Shown here one piece after another: positions 1 through 6,995 of a stretch of 34,501 nt of DNA. The stretch comes from Acidobacteriota bacterium. GTDB taxonomy: Bacteria; Acidobacteriota; UBA6911. Both the position numbers and the translations under genes were made by a program. Position 1 is the stretch's first letter; the number at the start of each line of letters is the position of its first letter. Under the pieces are notes generated by a model. The model was given only the letters and a program-made list of their open reading frames with translations, had not been told where the DNA came from and ran no database searches. The DNA lies in the NCBI GenBank assembly GCA_012729555.1, contig JAAYCX010000016.1:1-34501 (forward strand). Direction: 5' to 3'.

Positions 1-565
1 CGGTCGAATGCATGCGCAGGGAACGGTCCTGGACGAGGCGGCTCCGGATCGTCCCCTGGTCCTGTCTCACCGACCCTTCCACGATGGCCCAGTACTTGCG
101 TTCGATGTCGTGCCGGCTGAAGATGTCCTGGAGCGCCGACTGCACCGGCTCCGATTTGGCGAAGACGAGGATGCCGCTGGCGAACTTGTCGAGGCGGTGG
201 ACGATATAGAGCCGGCGCCGCGGTTCACGCGCCTTGACGTAGGCGCGCAGGTAGGCGTACGCGGTGCGTTCCTTCTCGTGCAGCGTGGCGACGGTCAGAA
301 GCCCCGTCGGCTTGCGGATGACGAGCAGGGCGTCGTCTTCGTGGAGGATTTCGAGCCCGCGGGGGAGCGGCGAGGGGGCCGTGCGGCCGCCGATTTCGAC
401 GGTGTCGCCGGGGGAGAGCGGGTGCGCGGCGAGCCGGCGGATTTCGCCGTTGACCCTGACGCGCCCCTGGGCCAGCATCTGCCGCAGGGTGCGGCGCGAG
501 GCGCCGGGGACCAGGCGCTCCAGGTCCTCGAGGAGGGAACTCGGTCCGGGGACTACGGCTTTCAT
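1..565 (-). CDS. RluA-family rRNA/tRNA pseudouridine synthase (3' end outside window)
   Basis: This protein would isomerise uridine to pseudouridine in structured RNA. The visible 188 residues start at ATG 565. An S4-like RNA-binding segment lies near residues 20-60 (SRRTLRQMLAQGRVRVNG). The catalytic motif HRLDKFASG is at 123-131 with the presumed nucleophile D126, and the flanking strand ILVFAKS is typical of the RluA/RluD group. The motif is slightly unusual: the usual T before SG is A. The C-terminus, normally another 50-120 residues, runs off the left edge, so the subfamily (RluC, RluD or RluA) cannot be fixed. It lies 13 nt after the stop of the zinc-ribbon gene and is probably co-transcribed with it. 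Confidence 0.9.
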   Translation of the reverse strand, partial: MKAVVPGPSSLLEDLERLVPGASRRTLRQMLAQGRVRVNGEIRRLAAHPLSPGDTVEIGGRTAPSPLPRGLEILHEDDALLVIRKPTGLLTVATLHEKERTAYAYLRAYVKAREPRRRLYIVHRLDKFASGILVFAKSEPVQSALQDIFSRHDIERKYWAIVEGSVRQDQGTIRSRLVQDRSLRMHST

Positions 566-578
566 CGCGGCCGGCCGG

Positions 579-1013
579 TCAGCCCTGGTTGCAGACGAGG
601 AGCCGGGTGCTGTCGGCGAAGCGCACGGTGATCTTGTTGGGAGGGACGAAGGCCTGGACGCACCCCCGCCCGAAGGTGGCGTGCTCGATCCAGTCCCCCT
701 CGGCGAAGTTCCCCGACATGCTGTATTTCTTGTGGGGCTTGGTGCTCGCTTCCTGCATCACCTCTTCCCACGTCTGCCGGGCCTTCTTGGCCGGCGTCTT
801 CCTGGGGGCCTTTTCCTTCTTGGCCGCGGGGTCCTTGGCCGCCGCGCTCTTCGACACGGGCTTTTCGGCGCGGTAGTTGTGTTCCCCGTTGCACGTATTG
901 CACTTGACGCGGCGGGGTTTGGCCCCCTGCATCGTCACGACCGTGTGATCCAGGACCAGTTTACACTTGGTGCAGTATGCCTCGACTTCCGAACCCACAT
1001 CTATTTTGCTCAT
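579..1013 (-). CDS. Zinc-ribbon protein with basic linker and small C-terminal beta domain
   Basis: A 144-residue protein in three parts. Residues 1-45 hold a CxxC...CxxC zinc ribbon (C14, C17, C38, C41). Residues 50-80 are a Lys/Ala/Pro-rich linker. Residues 105-141 form a compact beta-rich module (FAEGDWIEHATFGRG, then ITVRFADSTRLLV) that resembles the small DUF3553/CarD-like modules found at helicase C-termini. I recognise the architecture but know no defined function; nucleic-acid binding is an inference from the ribbon and basic linker. There is no Shine-Dalgarno sequence before ATG 1013. Instead a GATAAT hexamer sits 8 nt upstream, so the transcript may be leaderless. It is followed by the pseudouridine synthase gene. 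Confidence 0.75.
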   Translation of the reverse strand: MSKIDVGSEVEAYCTKCKLVLDHTVVTMQGAKPRRVKCNTCNGEHNYRAEKPVSKSAAAKDPAAKKEKAPRKTPAKKARQTWEEVMQEASTKPHKKYSMSGNFAEGDWIEHATFGRGCVQAFVPPNKITVRFADSTRLLVCNQG

Positions 1014-1021
1014 TCAATTAT

Positions 1022-1027
1022 ATTATC
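1022..1027 (-). promoter_or_regulatory. -10 element of the zinc-ribbon gene, leaderless configuration
   Basis: On the minus strand GATAAT (5 of 6 to TATAAT) ends 8 nt before ATG 1013. A start about 7 nt after the hexamer would fall next to the initiation codon. A second hexamer, TATAAT, overlaps it slightly downstream but would put the start inside the gene. No purine-rich ribosome-binding site lies between hexamer and ATG. Confidence 0.45.
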
Positions 1028-1044
1028 ACAATGCACGCAAATGG

Positions 1045-1611
1045 TTAACCAGAATTTGAGCCCCCGGGGGCGGCGTATTTCATCCGGTACCACAAAATCC
1101 CCAGAATCGTCTTTGCGTCCTCGATCTCCCCGGTCTCGATCATTTCGAGACACTCGGCCAGGGTGCGGGGTTCGACCGTGATGTGTTCCCCCTCCTCGAG
1201 CCGCTGCCCGGTCGGGGCCAGGTCGCGGGCGACGAAAAGGTGGATCGATTCGTCGCAGAACCCGGGGGAGGTATAGAAGGCGCATTCGTGCGTCAGGCTC
1301 CCGGCCGAGCGGCCGATCTCCTCCTCCAGTTCGCGCGCCATGGTGTCCCTGGGGCTCTGGCCGCTGTCGAGCTTCCCGGCGGGGAGCTCGAAGATGAATT
1401 TCCCCAGGGGGTAGCGGAACTGGCGGATGAGCAGGACCCGGCCGTCCCCGAGGACCGGGACCGCGGCCACCCCGCCGGGGTGGCGCACCACCTCGCGGAT
1501 CGTCTCGGCCCCCGATTCCTGCCGGATGGTGTCGACATGAAGATCGACGATTCTTCCGCTGTAGACCTCGCGGTGATCCAGGATATCCGCTTCCGGGTTC
1601 CCGTGCGCCAT
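1045..1611 (-). CDS. Nudix hydrolase, ADP-ribose pyrophosphatase-like
   Basis: A 188-residue protein of the ADP-ribose pyrophosphatase (NudF-like) group, which hydrolyses nucleoside diphosphate derivatives to a nucleotide plus a sugar or sugar phosphate. The Nudix box runs about residues 79-101: GKLDSGQSPRDTMARELEEE then IG. The metal-binding REL-EEE-IG half is intact, while the first Glu of the box is Gln (Q85), a mild deviation. The PAG just before the box and the VLLIRQFRYP strand are typical of this group. Start ATG 1611 is chosen because GGAGG stands just upstream; a longer reading frame upstream lacks such a site. It is divergent from the helicase gene. Confidence 0.88.
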   Translation of the reverse strand: MAHGNPEADILDHREVYSGRIVDLHVDTIRQESGAETIREVVRHPGGVAAVPVLGDGRVLLIRQFRYPLGKFIFELPAGKLDSGQSPRDTMARELEEEIGRSAGSLTHECAFYTSPGFCDESIHLFVARDLAPTGQRLEEGEHITVEPRTLAECLEMIETGEIEDAKTILGILWYRMKYAAPGGSNSG

Positions 1612-1720
1612 ATTTCCTCCTCGCCGTGCAAGCATACCGCAGGGGGGGCGGAAGCCCCAGCCAAATTGGAGCCGGGGGGACGCGGGCACTCTTTTTTCTC
1701 CCCGGCCGCGGGCCCTTTGC

Positions 1721-1726
1721 TACACT
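1721..1726 (+). promoter_or_regulatory. -10 element for the DinG-like helicase gene
   Basis: TACACT, preceded by TTTGC, matches the -10 consensus at 4 of 6 positions. It lies in the divergent space between the Nudix and helicase genes. A start about 7 nt downstream would exclude the in-frame GTG at 1727, which supports TTG 1757 as the real start. Confidence 0.4.
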
Positions 1727-1756
1727 GTGTGTTTCGAATTCGGGCGGAGCGAGACA

Positions 1757-3709
1757 TTGTCCACGGAAATTGACGAAATCCTGGGGCCGGGGGGCGCCGT
1801 TGCCCGGTGCCTTCCATCCTACGAGAACCGCCCGGGCCAGGTCCGGATGGCGCAGGCGGTGGCCGCCGCCATCGAGGAGGGCCGGCACCTCTGCGTGGAG
1901 GCGGGGACCGGCACCGGGAAAACCCTCGCCTACCTCCTCCCCGCCATTTTTTCGGGGAAGCGGGTGGTGATCTCCACCGCGACCAAGAACCTCCAGGAAC
2001 AGCTCTTTTTCAAGGACGTTCCCTTCCTGGAGCAGGCGCTGGGGCGGACTTTGTCGGTCTGCTACATGAAGGGGCGGGGCAATTACCTCTGCCTCAGCAA
2101 GCTCGAGGAGATCGACAAGGAAGCCTATCTCTTCACCCCCCACGACCCCGAATACATCAGGATCATCAAGGACTGGGCGCGCACGACCGGGACCGGCGAC
2201 CGCGCCGAACTCCGCGACCTGCCCGAGGAGCTGCCGCTGTGGCGGCTGCTCGACGCGCGGCGCGAAACCTGCTCGGGGCAGAAGTGCCGCAATTTCGAGA
2301 ACTGCTTCGTCACCCTGGTCCGGCAGCTGGCGCTGGAGTCGGACATCGTCATCGTCAACCACCATCTCTTCTTCGCCGACCTGTCGCTGCGCCAGGGGGA
2401 TTTCGGCGCCGTGCTCCCCGACTACGCCGTCCTGGTTTTTGACGAGGCGCACGAGATCGAGGACGTGGCGACCCAGTACTTCGGGACGATGGTGAGCAAC
2501 TACCGGATCGAGGAACTGGTGCGGGACGCCGAGCGGGCGCTCGTCGAGACCGGGAGCGGCTCGGCCTACCTCTCGGCGCAGCTCGCGCGGCTGTCGGAAC
2601 GCTCCTCGGCCTTCTTCTCCTGCTTCCTCCGCCGGGAGGGGCGGTACGCCCTGGAGCCGCTGGGGGACGCCGCCGGACCCCGGCGGGGGCCGGGGCACGG
2701 CGACATCCTGGGGGAAGCCTACCGGGGTCTCCTGCTGCAGCTGGACGGGGTGAGGAAGGGGCTCGCCGACCTCCCGGTCGCGAGCGAAAGCCTGGAAGCG
2801 CTGGTGCGCCGGGCGCGCGAGCTGGAGAACGAACTCGCCGAGATCATGGAATCGGATTCGGACGAGCATGTCTACTGGTGCGAAATCCGGGGGAGGGGGG
2901 TCTTTCTCTGGGCATCGCCCATCGATATCGCCCCGCTGCTCGGGGAGCGGCTCTTCTCGCAGGTGAACTCGGCCATCCTGACCAGCGCCACCCTGTCGAC
3001 AGGGGGGGATTTCTCCTTCATCAAGTCGCGCCTCGGGCTTGGCGACGCCGAGGAGCTCCTCCTCCCCTCCCACTTCGACTTCTCCCGGCAAGCCATTCTT
3101 TACGTGCCGCGGGCGCTGCCGGAACCGCGGGAGGAAGGGTGGGTGCGCGAAGCCTCCCGGGAACTGGAGCGGATCCTCGAGGCCAGCAGGGGGCGCGCCT
3201 TCGTGCTCTTCACCAGCTACGCCCAGATGGAGCAGGTCTACCGCTCGCTCCGGCACCGGCTTCGATTCCCGACGATGATCCAGGGGGAGAAGAGCAAATC
3301 GGGGCTGCTGGACGCCTTCCGCTCCACGCCCAACGCGGTCCTGTTCGCCACGAGCAGCTTCTGGCAGGGGGTGGACGTGCAGGGGGAACAGCTGAGCTCG
3401 GTCATCATCGACAAGCTCCCCTTTTCCGTTCCCAGCGATCCGGTGGTCGCCGCGCGGATCGCGCGGATCAACGCCGCAGGCGGCAACGCCTTTTACCAAT
3501 ACCAGATCCCCGCGGCGACGATTCTGCTGAAGCAGGGGATGGGGCGGCTGATCCGCAGCCGGGCCGACCGGGGGATCCTGGCGCTGCTGGACAAGCGGGT
3601 GCTCACCAAGAGCTACGGGAAGATGTTCCTGAAGAGTCTTCCACCGGCGCCCCTGACCCACGATCCCGCGACGATGGAGGCTTTCCTGCGCGAGGAGCCG
3701 GTTTTCTAA
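1757..3709 (+). CDS. dinG: DinG/XPD-like ATP-dependent DNA helicase
   Basis: A superfamily 2 helicase of the DinG/XPD type, which unwinds DNA 5' to 3' and clears R-loops and other structures. Numbered from TTG 1757 (650 residues), Walker A AGTGTGKT is at 49-56 and the DEAH box at 230-233. Between them are four cysteines (C113, C173, C178, C184) positioned like the 4Fe-4S ligands of this family. The C-terminal helicase half holds SATLS, the SSFWQGVD segment and QGMGRLIRS (motif VI). TTG is preferred over GTG 1727 because GGAG lies 7 nt before it and a -10 element overlaps the GTG. There is no exonuclease domain, as in E. coli DinG. Its stop codon overlaps the convergent HEAT gene stop. Confidence 0.9.
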   Translation: MSTEIDEILGPGGAVARCLPSYENRPGQVRMAQAVAAAIEEGRHLCVEAGTGTGKTLAYLLPAIFSGKRVVISTATKNLQEQLFFKDVPFLEQALGRTLSVCYMKGRGNYLCLSKLEEIDKEAYLFTPHDPEYIRIIKDWARTTGTGDRAELRDLPEELPLWRLLDARRETCSGQKCRNFENCFVTLVRQLALESDIVIVNHHLFFADLSLRQGDFGAVLPDYAVLVFDEAHEIEDVATQYFGTMVSNYRIEELVRDAERALVETGSGSAYLSAQLARLSERSSAFFSCFLRREGRYALEPLGDAAGPRRGPGHGDILGEAYRGLLLQLDGVRKGLADLPVASESLEALVRRARELENELAEIMESDSDEHVYWCEIRGRGVFLWASPIDIAPLLGERLFSQVNSAILTSATLSTGGDFSFIKSRLGLGDAEELLLPSHFDFSRQAILYVPRALPEPREEGWVREASRELERILEASRGRAFVLFTSYAQMEQVYRSLRHRLRFPTMIQGEKSKSGLLDAFRSTPNAVLFATSSFWQGVDVQGEQLSSVIIDKLPFSVPSDPVVAARIARINAAGGNAFYQYQIPAATILLKQGMGRLIRSRADRGILALLDKRVLTKSYGKMFLKSLPPAPLTHDPATMEAFLREEPVF

Positions 3710-4464
3710 TCCACGGAGCGGTCGGGTTCCTCGAAAAACTCCTCGGCGCGGCGGCAGCCGACATCGGCGAGGTTCTGCAGGGCCTCCAGGGCCGACTCGG
3801 CGACCACGGTCTCGCGGGCCGAGGTCAGGCGGTAGATCTTCTGGATGGTGCCGTCGGCGACCTCGTTGGGCCGGTGCCAGTAGGAGCCCGAAAGGGAGGA
3901 GACGGCCAATGCCCGGATTTCGGCATCGTCGTGGTCCAGCAGTTCGACCAGGGCCTTCAGCGACCGCTTCCCCCCCTGCTGGGCAATGGCGCCCAGGGAT
4001 TCGATGATCCACTGGCTCAGCCGGCCGGCGTTTCCGCCCGCGCCCTTCCTGCCGGCAGGCTGCTTCCGGCCGCCGCCGCTCCGGAGCGCGGAAAGGAAGA
4101 AATCGACCGCCGCGTCGTCCCCGATGGTGCCGATCGACTCGATGATGGCGACCTGCAGTTCCCGGGAGCCGCTCCCCTTGAGCTGTCGGGCCTCGGCAAA
4201 CGCCTTCTTGAGCGGCTCCAGCGCGCTCTTGTCCCTCAGAGCCCCGATGGCGTAGGCGGCGAATTCCCGGCGCCTGACATCCTTGTGGGCGAGCAGGGCG
4301 AGGAGCGGTTTCTTGAACCGGGCGTCCCGCAAAACGCCGATCCGGGGGAGGATCTGGAAAAGGTCCTCGATATCTCCCGAATCGATGACGGCCAGGCAGT
4401 CTCGGATCATCTCTTCGGAGTACCGGGCTTTGTTCTTGGGTCTCGATCTGTCTGTATCGGTCAC
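3706..4464 (-). CDS. HEAT-repeat protein
   Basis: A helical-repeat protein of about 252 residues. Repeats follow the HEAT pattern, for example VRRREFAAYAIGALRDKSAL, then LQVAIIESIGTIGDDAAVDF, a basic Gly/Lys/Arg-rich insert (GGGRKQPAGRKGAGG), then IIESLGAIAQQGG and EIRALAVSSLSGS. HEAT proteins are scaffolds; the partner is unknown. Start choice is unsettled. ATGs at 4545 and 4515 lie in or before a good promoter whose TATAAT overlaps ATG 4515, so GTG 4464, with GAGG about 10 nt upstream, is the first start inside the predicted transcript. The stop overlaps the helicase stop by 3-4 nt (CTAA). Confidence 0.75.
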   Translation of the reverse strand: MTDTDRSRPKNKARYSEEMIRDCLAVIDSGDIEDLFQILPRIGVLRDARFKKPLLALLAHKDVRRREFAAYAIGALRDKSALEPLKKAFAEARQLKGSGSRELQVAIIESIGTIGDDAAVDFFLSALRSGGGRKQPAGRKGAGGNAGRLSQWIIESLGAIAQQGGKRSLKALVELLDHDDAEIRALAVSSLSGSYWHRPNEVADGTIQKIYRLTSARETVVAESALEALQNLADVGCRRAEEFFEEPDRSVD

Positions 4465-4513
4465 TTTGGGTTGGACCTCGTCCAGGAGTCTGAGTGCCTT
4501 AGGGCCGGAAGCC

Positions 4514-4541
4514 ATTATACGATGGGCCAACCCCTTTGCAA
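4514..4541 (-). promoter_or_regulatory. Sigma-70-type promoter for the HEAT gene
   Basis: On the minus strand TTGCAA, a 16-nt spacer and a perfect TATAAT (4514-4519). Transcription would start near 4507. The -10 overlaps the in-frame ATG at 4515, which argues that translation begins further downstream. Confidence 0.55.
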
Positions 4542-4612
4542 CCATGAAAAAGTCGGGCCGCCAAAGCCCGACGCGGGAGCCCGGCGTTTCATTGAAAAGG
4601 GGATACGGCGTC

Positions 4613-4891
4613 TCATCGGCCGGTCGGGATCTCCCCGGCCCGGGCCCCCGCCAGGAATTTCCTCTTGCACTCCTCGGAACAGAAGAAAACGGTCTCCCCC
4701 CCCTCCTCGAGCCGGACGGCGAGCCTGCAGTCCATGTACATGCCGCAGACCGGATCCTTGACCATGGTGTTGCCCGGCCTGGCCGGCCCCCGTCCCGCTC
4801 CGGGCTTCTTCGCCATCACGGACAGGAGCAGGCGCCGGAGGAGCCAGATCCCCAGGACGATCAGGAGAATTCGGGATAGGAGTGCGACCAT
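4613..4891 (-). CDS. Membrane-anchored YHS-domain protein
   Basis: A 92-residue protein with one N-terminal membrane helix (about 3-25), a short Gly/Pro/Arg linker and a YHS-like metal-binding domain. The domain reads DPVCGM (46-51), then a hydrophobic strand, then FFCSEECKRKF (C71, C75). YHS/TRASH-like domains bind metal ions and are often found with metal pumps or copper handling; no such partner is in this window, so the metal is unknown. The ATG overlaps the TGA of the TPR gene by one base (TGATG), so the two are probably translationally coupled. Confidence 0.8.
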   Translation of the reverse strand: MVALLSRILLIVLGIWLLRRLLLSVMAKKPGAGRGPARPGNTMVKDPVCGMYMDCRLAVRLEEGGETVFFCSEECKRKFLAGARAGEIPTGR

Positions 4892-5496
4892 CAGCCAGCC
4901 TGCCCTTCCGCCGGTTGCGGTCCGGCCGATTGCCTGAGCTGGAGAATCCGCTCGCGCAGTTCCTCCCTGTGCGGGTATCCGGGGTCGGTTCGCAGGAGTT
5001 CCTCCCAGGCCGAGATCGCCCCCCGGACATCCTTTTTGCCGTTGAGCAGCACGATCCCCTTGTTGAACCTGGCCTGGGAGAAGCCGGGTTGGCGCCCGAG
5101 GAGGGTGTCCAGGAGCTCGAGGGCCCTGTCGTGCTCTCCCAGGTAATGATAGCAGGTCGCCAGGTCGGTTTCGACGTTCGGGTTCCCGGGGCGCAGCCCC
5201 AGGCTCTTCTCGTAGTAGGCCGCGGCCTCGCGAAACCGACCGAGATCGTAATGGAGGTTGGCGATCCGGGTGAGGGCGTCGGGATTACGCGGGTCTTCCG
5301 CGGCGAGACGCTCGAGCTGGGCGAGCCTGGCGGCCGAGGCGTCGGCCGCCGGTGGAGCCGGGGAGGCGGACCGGACCCTTTCCGGGTGTCGCCTCCGCTC
5401 CTCGAGGCGCCGGTATCCCGCCGTGAGCGCCGTCAGCAGGAGCAGGGCGGTGATGGCGGCGAAGACCAGGTTGGTTCGAAACTTCACGGAAGCCAT
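4891..5496 (-). CDS. Membrane-anchored TPR protein
   Basis: A 201-residue protein with an N-terminal membrane helix (about 9-27), an Arg/Ala/Pro linker, and roughly three to four tetratricopeptide repeats. Examples are ALTRIANLHYDLGRFREAAA, then VETDLATCYHYLGEHDRALE and ARFNKGIVLLNGKKDVRGAI. The domain probably faces the periplasm and mediates protein contacts; no enzymatic motif is present. ATG 5496 is preferred over an upstream TTG because a -10 element ends 8 nt before it. It is coupled to the YHS gene. The combined role of the pair is unknown. Confidence 0.8.
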   Translation of the reverse strand: MASVKFRTNLVFAAITALLLLTALTAGYRRLEERRRHPERVRSASPAPPAADASAARLAQLERLAAEDPRNPDALTRIANLHYDLGRFREAAAYYEKSLGLRPGNPNVETDLATCYHYLGEHDRALELLDTLLGRQPGFSQARFNKGIVLLNGKKDVRGAISAWEELLRTDPGYPHREELRERILQLRQSAGPQPAEGQAG

Positions 5497-5504
5497 AAGC
5501 CACA

Positions 5505-5534
5505 ATCTTACGGAGTCGGGTGCGGCGGAATCAA
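5505..5534 (-). promoter_or_regulatory. Promoter of the TPR-YHS operon, leaderless configuration
   Basis: On the minus strand TTGATT (5529-5534), an 18-nt spacer and TAAGAT (5505-5510). The predicted start is at or beside ATG 5496, and no Shine-Dalgarno sequence is present. Confidence 0.4.
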
Positions 5535-5603
5535 GAGGTATCCGCCGCCGGTGCGGCCCTTTCGGGGATTGAAATTCCGGGGAAATGGAAACAGAATCAG
5601 TGC

Positions 5604-6065
5604 ATGAGAGCGGTGGTGCAGAGGGTGAGCCGGGCGGAAGTGATCGTGGACGGCGGCGCCGTGGGCCGTATCGGCCCGGGCCTCGTGGCGCTCGTGGCGA
5701 TCGCGCGCGACGACGCGGAGAGCGATCTGGAGTGGATGGCCCGGAAGATCGTGGAGCTGAGGATTTTCAACGACGGCGAGGGGAAGCTGAACCTCGGCCT
5801 CGGGGAGGTCGGCGGGCAGCTGCTCGTGGTGTCGCAGTTCACGCTCTACGGCGACTGCCGCAAGGGGCGGCGCCCCTCCTATTCCGAGGCCGCCCCCCCC
5901 GACCGGGCCGAGGCGCTCTACCGGCGCTTCGTGGAGATCGTGCGCGGGTGCGTCCCCGATGTGGAGACCGGGCGGTTCCAGGCCTCGATGCGGGTGGAGC
6001 TCGTCAACGAGGGCCCGATCACCCTGATTCTCGACAGCCGCGGCCGCGACGGCCGGCGTGATTGA
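5604..6065 (+). CDS. dtd: D-aminoacyl-tRNA deacylase
   Basis: A 153-residue protein that removes D-amino acids (and glycine mischarged on tRNA-Ala) from tRNA, acting as a cytoplasmic homodimer. The two family signatures are intact: SQFTLYGD at 77-84 and NEGPIT at 135-140, which holds the cross-subunit Gly-Pro motif. The N-terminus MRAVVQRVSRA is characteristic and fixes the start at ATG 5604. Length is close to the usual 145-150 residues. The TGA stop (6063-6065) lies inside the -35 box of the next gene's promoter, so the two genes are expressed separately at least in part. Confidence 0.95.
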   Translation: MRAVVQRVSRAEVIVDGGAVGRIGPGLVALVAIARDDAESDLEWMARKIVELRIFNDGEGKLNLGLGEVGGQLLVVSQFTLYGDCRKGRRPSYSEAAPPDRAEALYRRFVEIVRGCVPDVETGRFQASMRVELVNEGPITLILDSRGRDGRRD

Positions 6066-6091
6066 CAGGGCGCGCGCGCGCGGTGTATAGT
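6062..6091 (+). promoter_or_regulatory. Strong sigma-70-type promoter
   Basis: A consensus TTGACA (6062-6067), an 18-nt spacer rich in CG steps, and TATAGT (6086-6091). It overlaps the dtd stop codon and would give a leader of about 145 nt before GTG 6244. Confidence 0.65.
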
Positions 6092-6243
6092 AACGCGGTT
6101 TCGACGAGGACTTCGATGCTATACGGACACCACGACCGGGACAGGATGCAGTGCCGAGCGCGGTCGGCGCGCCGCAGGCGCCTGCCGCAGCCGGTCCTGC
6201 CCATGGCCTCTCCCTGTCGCGGCGGCGAGGAGGGGAGAGACAG
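6092..6243 (+). promoter_or_regulatory. Structured leader with stem enclosing the ribosome-binding region
   Basis: About 150 nt of non-coding leader. CTCTCCC (6208-6214) can pair with GGGAGAG (6233-6239). The second arm lies in the purine-rich tract (6228-6240) that serves as ribosome-binding site for GTG 6244, so the pairing would hide it. Upstream GC-rich segments (6160-6200) can also fold. No known riboswitch family is recognised. Confidence 0.35.
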
Positions 6244-6954
6244 GTGAATCCCGAACTTCGGAACCTGATCACCCTCCAGGACATCGAACTGAAATCGGCC
6301 GAACTGCATCAACAACTCTCCGACATCCCCCGCCAGGTCCAGGACCTCAGCGACGAGCTCGGGCGCCTCACCTCCGCCCACGAAGAGCGGGTGGCGCACG
6401 CGAAGGAGCTGGCCAACCGCCGCCGTACGCTCGAGGGGCAGGTGGAGATGCTCCAGACGAAGCTTTCGCGCCTCAAGGACCAGCTGATGACGGTGAAGAC
6501 CAACAAGGAATACACCGCCATGCTGCACGAAATCCAGACGGCGGAGGCGCAGATCCGCGAGGAGGAGGACCGGATCCTGGAAGTGATGGAGGAGATGGAA
6601 GCCCGGGACCAGGACCTCGAGGCCGCCCGGCGGGAACTCGACACGCAGTCGGCGGGGCTCCGGGACTCCATCCGCGCCGCGGGCGATTCGGTCCCCGGGC
6701 TCGAGGAGGAGCTGGCGCGCCTGGGGACGGAGAAGGAGGCGGTCGAAGCCCTCGTCGACCGGGAACTGCTCGCCCGCTACCGGCAGATCGCGGCGGCGCG
6801 CAAGGGGGTGGCCCTGGCCGAGGCCAGGGACGAACTCTGCAGCTGCTGCCACGTCCGCATCCGGCCGCAGATGTACGCCGACCTGCTCCGCACCGACGCC
6901 ATCCTCTACTGCGACAGCTGCTCCCGCATCCTCTTTACCCGGGAAGAGGCGTAA
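6244..6954 (+). CDS. Coiled-coil zinc-ribbon protein (C4-type, CT398/DUF164-like)
   Basis: A 236-residue protein. Residues 10-190 are almost wholly heptad-rich coiled coil, with the conserved segment VKTNKEYTAMLHEIQTAEAQ (84-103) that marks this family. The C-terminus carries a C4 zinc ribbon (C199, C202, C223, C226; CSCCHVRIRPQ and CDSCSRIL). Homologues in Chlamydia (CT398) and Helicobacter bind secretion or sigma-54/flagellar components, but the general role is not settled. GTG 6244 is selected because the strong purine-rich site (GAGGAGGGGAGAG) precedes it; an upstream in-frame extension is GC-rich and non-conserved in character. It has its own consensus promoter. Confidence 0.88.
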   Translation: MNPELRNLITLQDIELKSAELHQQLSDIPRQVQDLSDELGRLTSAHEERVAHAKELANRRRTLEGQVEMLQTKLSRLKDQLMTVKTNKEYTAMLHEIQTAEAQIREEEDRILEVMEEMEARDQDLEAARRELDTQSAGLRDSIRAAGDSVPGLEEELARLGTEKEAVEALVDRELLARYRQIAAARKGVALAEARDELCSCCHVRIRPQMYADLLRTDAILYCDSCSRILFTREEA

Positions 6955-6983
6955 CTCCATCCCGGTTTCGCCCCCTTCCGGTG

Positions 6984-6989
6984 TATAGT
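6984..6989 (+). promoter_or_regulatory. -10 element, leaderless configuration
   Basis: TATAGT preceded by GTG, six nucleotides before ATG 6996. The same GTGTATAGT string occurs at 6083-6091. The predicted transcription start coincides with the A of the ATG, and there is no Shine-Dalgarno sequence. No convincing -35 box is visible. Confidence 0.45.
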
Positions 6990-6995
6990 TTCTCC

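Noticed and set aside
1010-4012. Very long open frame on the minus strand across the helicase gene (about 1000 codons)
   Set aside because: It is antisense to the clearly real DinG-like gene, with Arg/Pro/Gly-heavy composition typical of GC-rich shadow frames and no recognisable domain.
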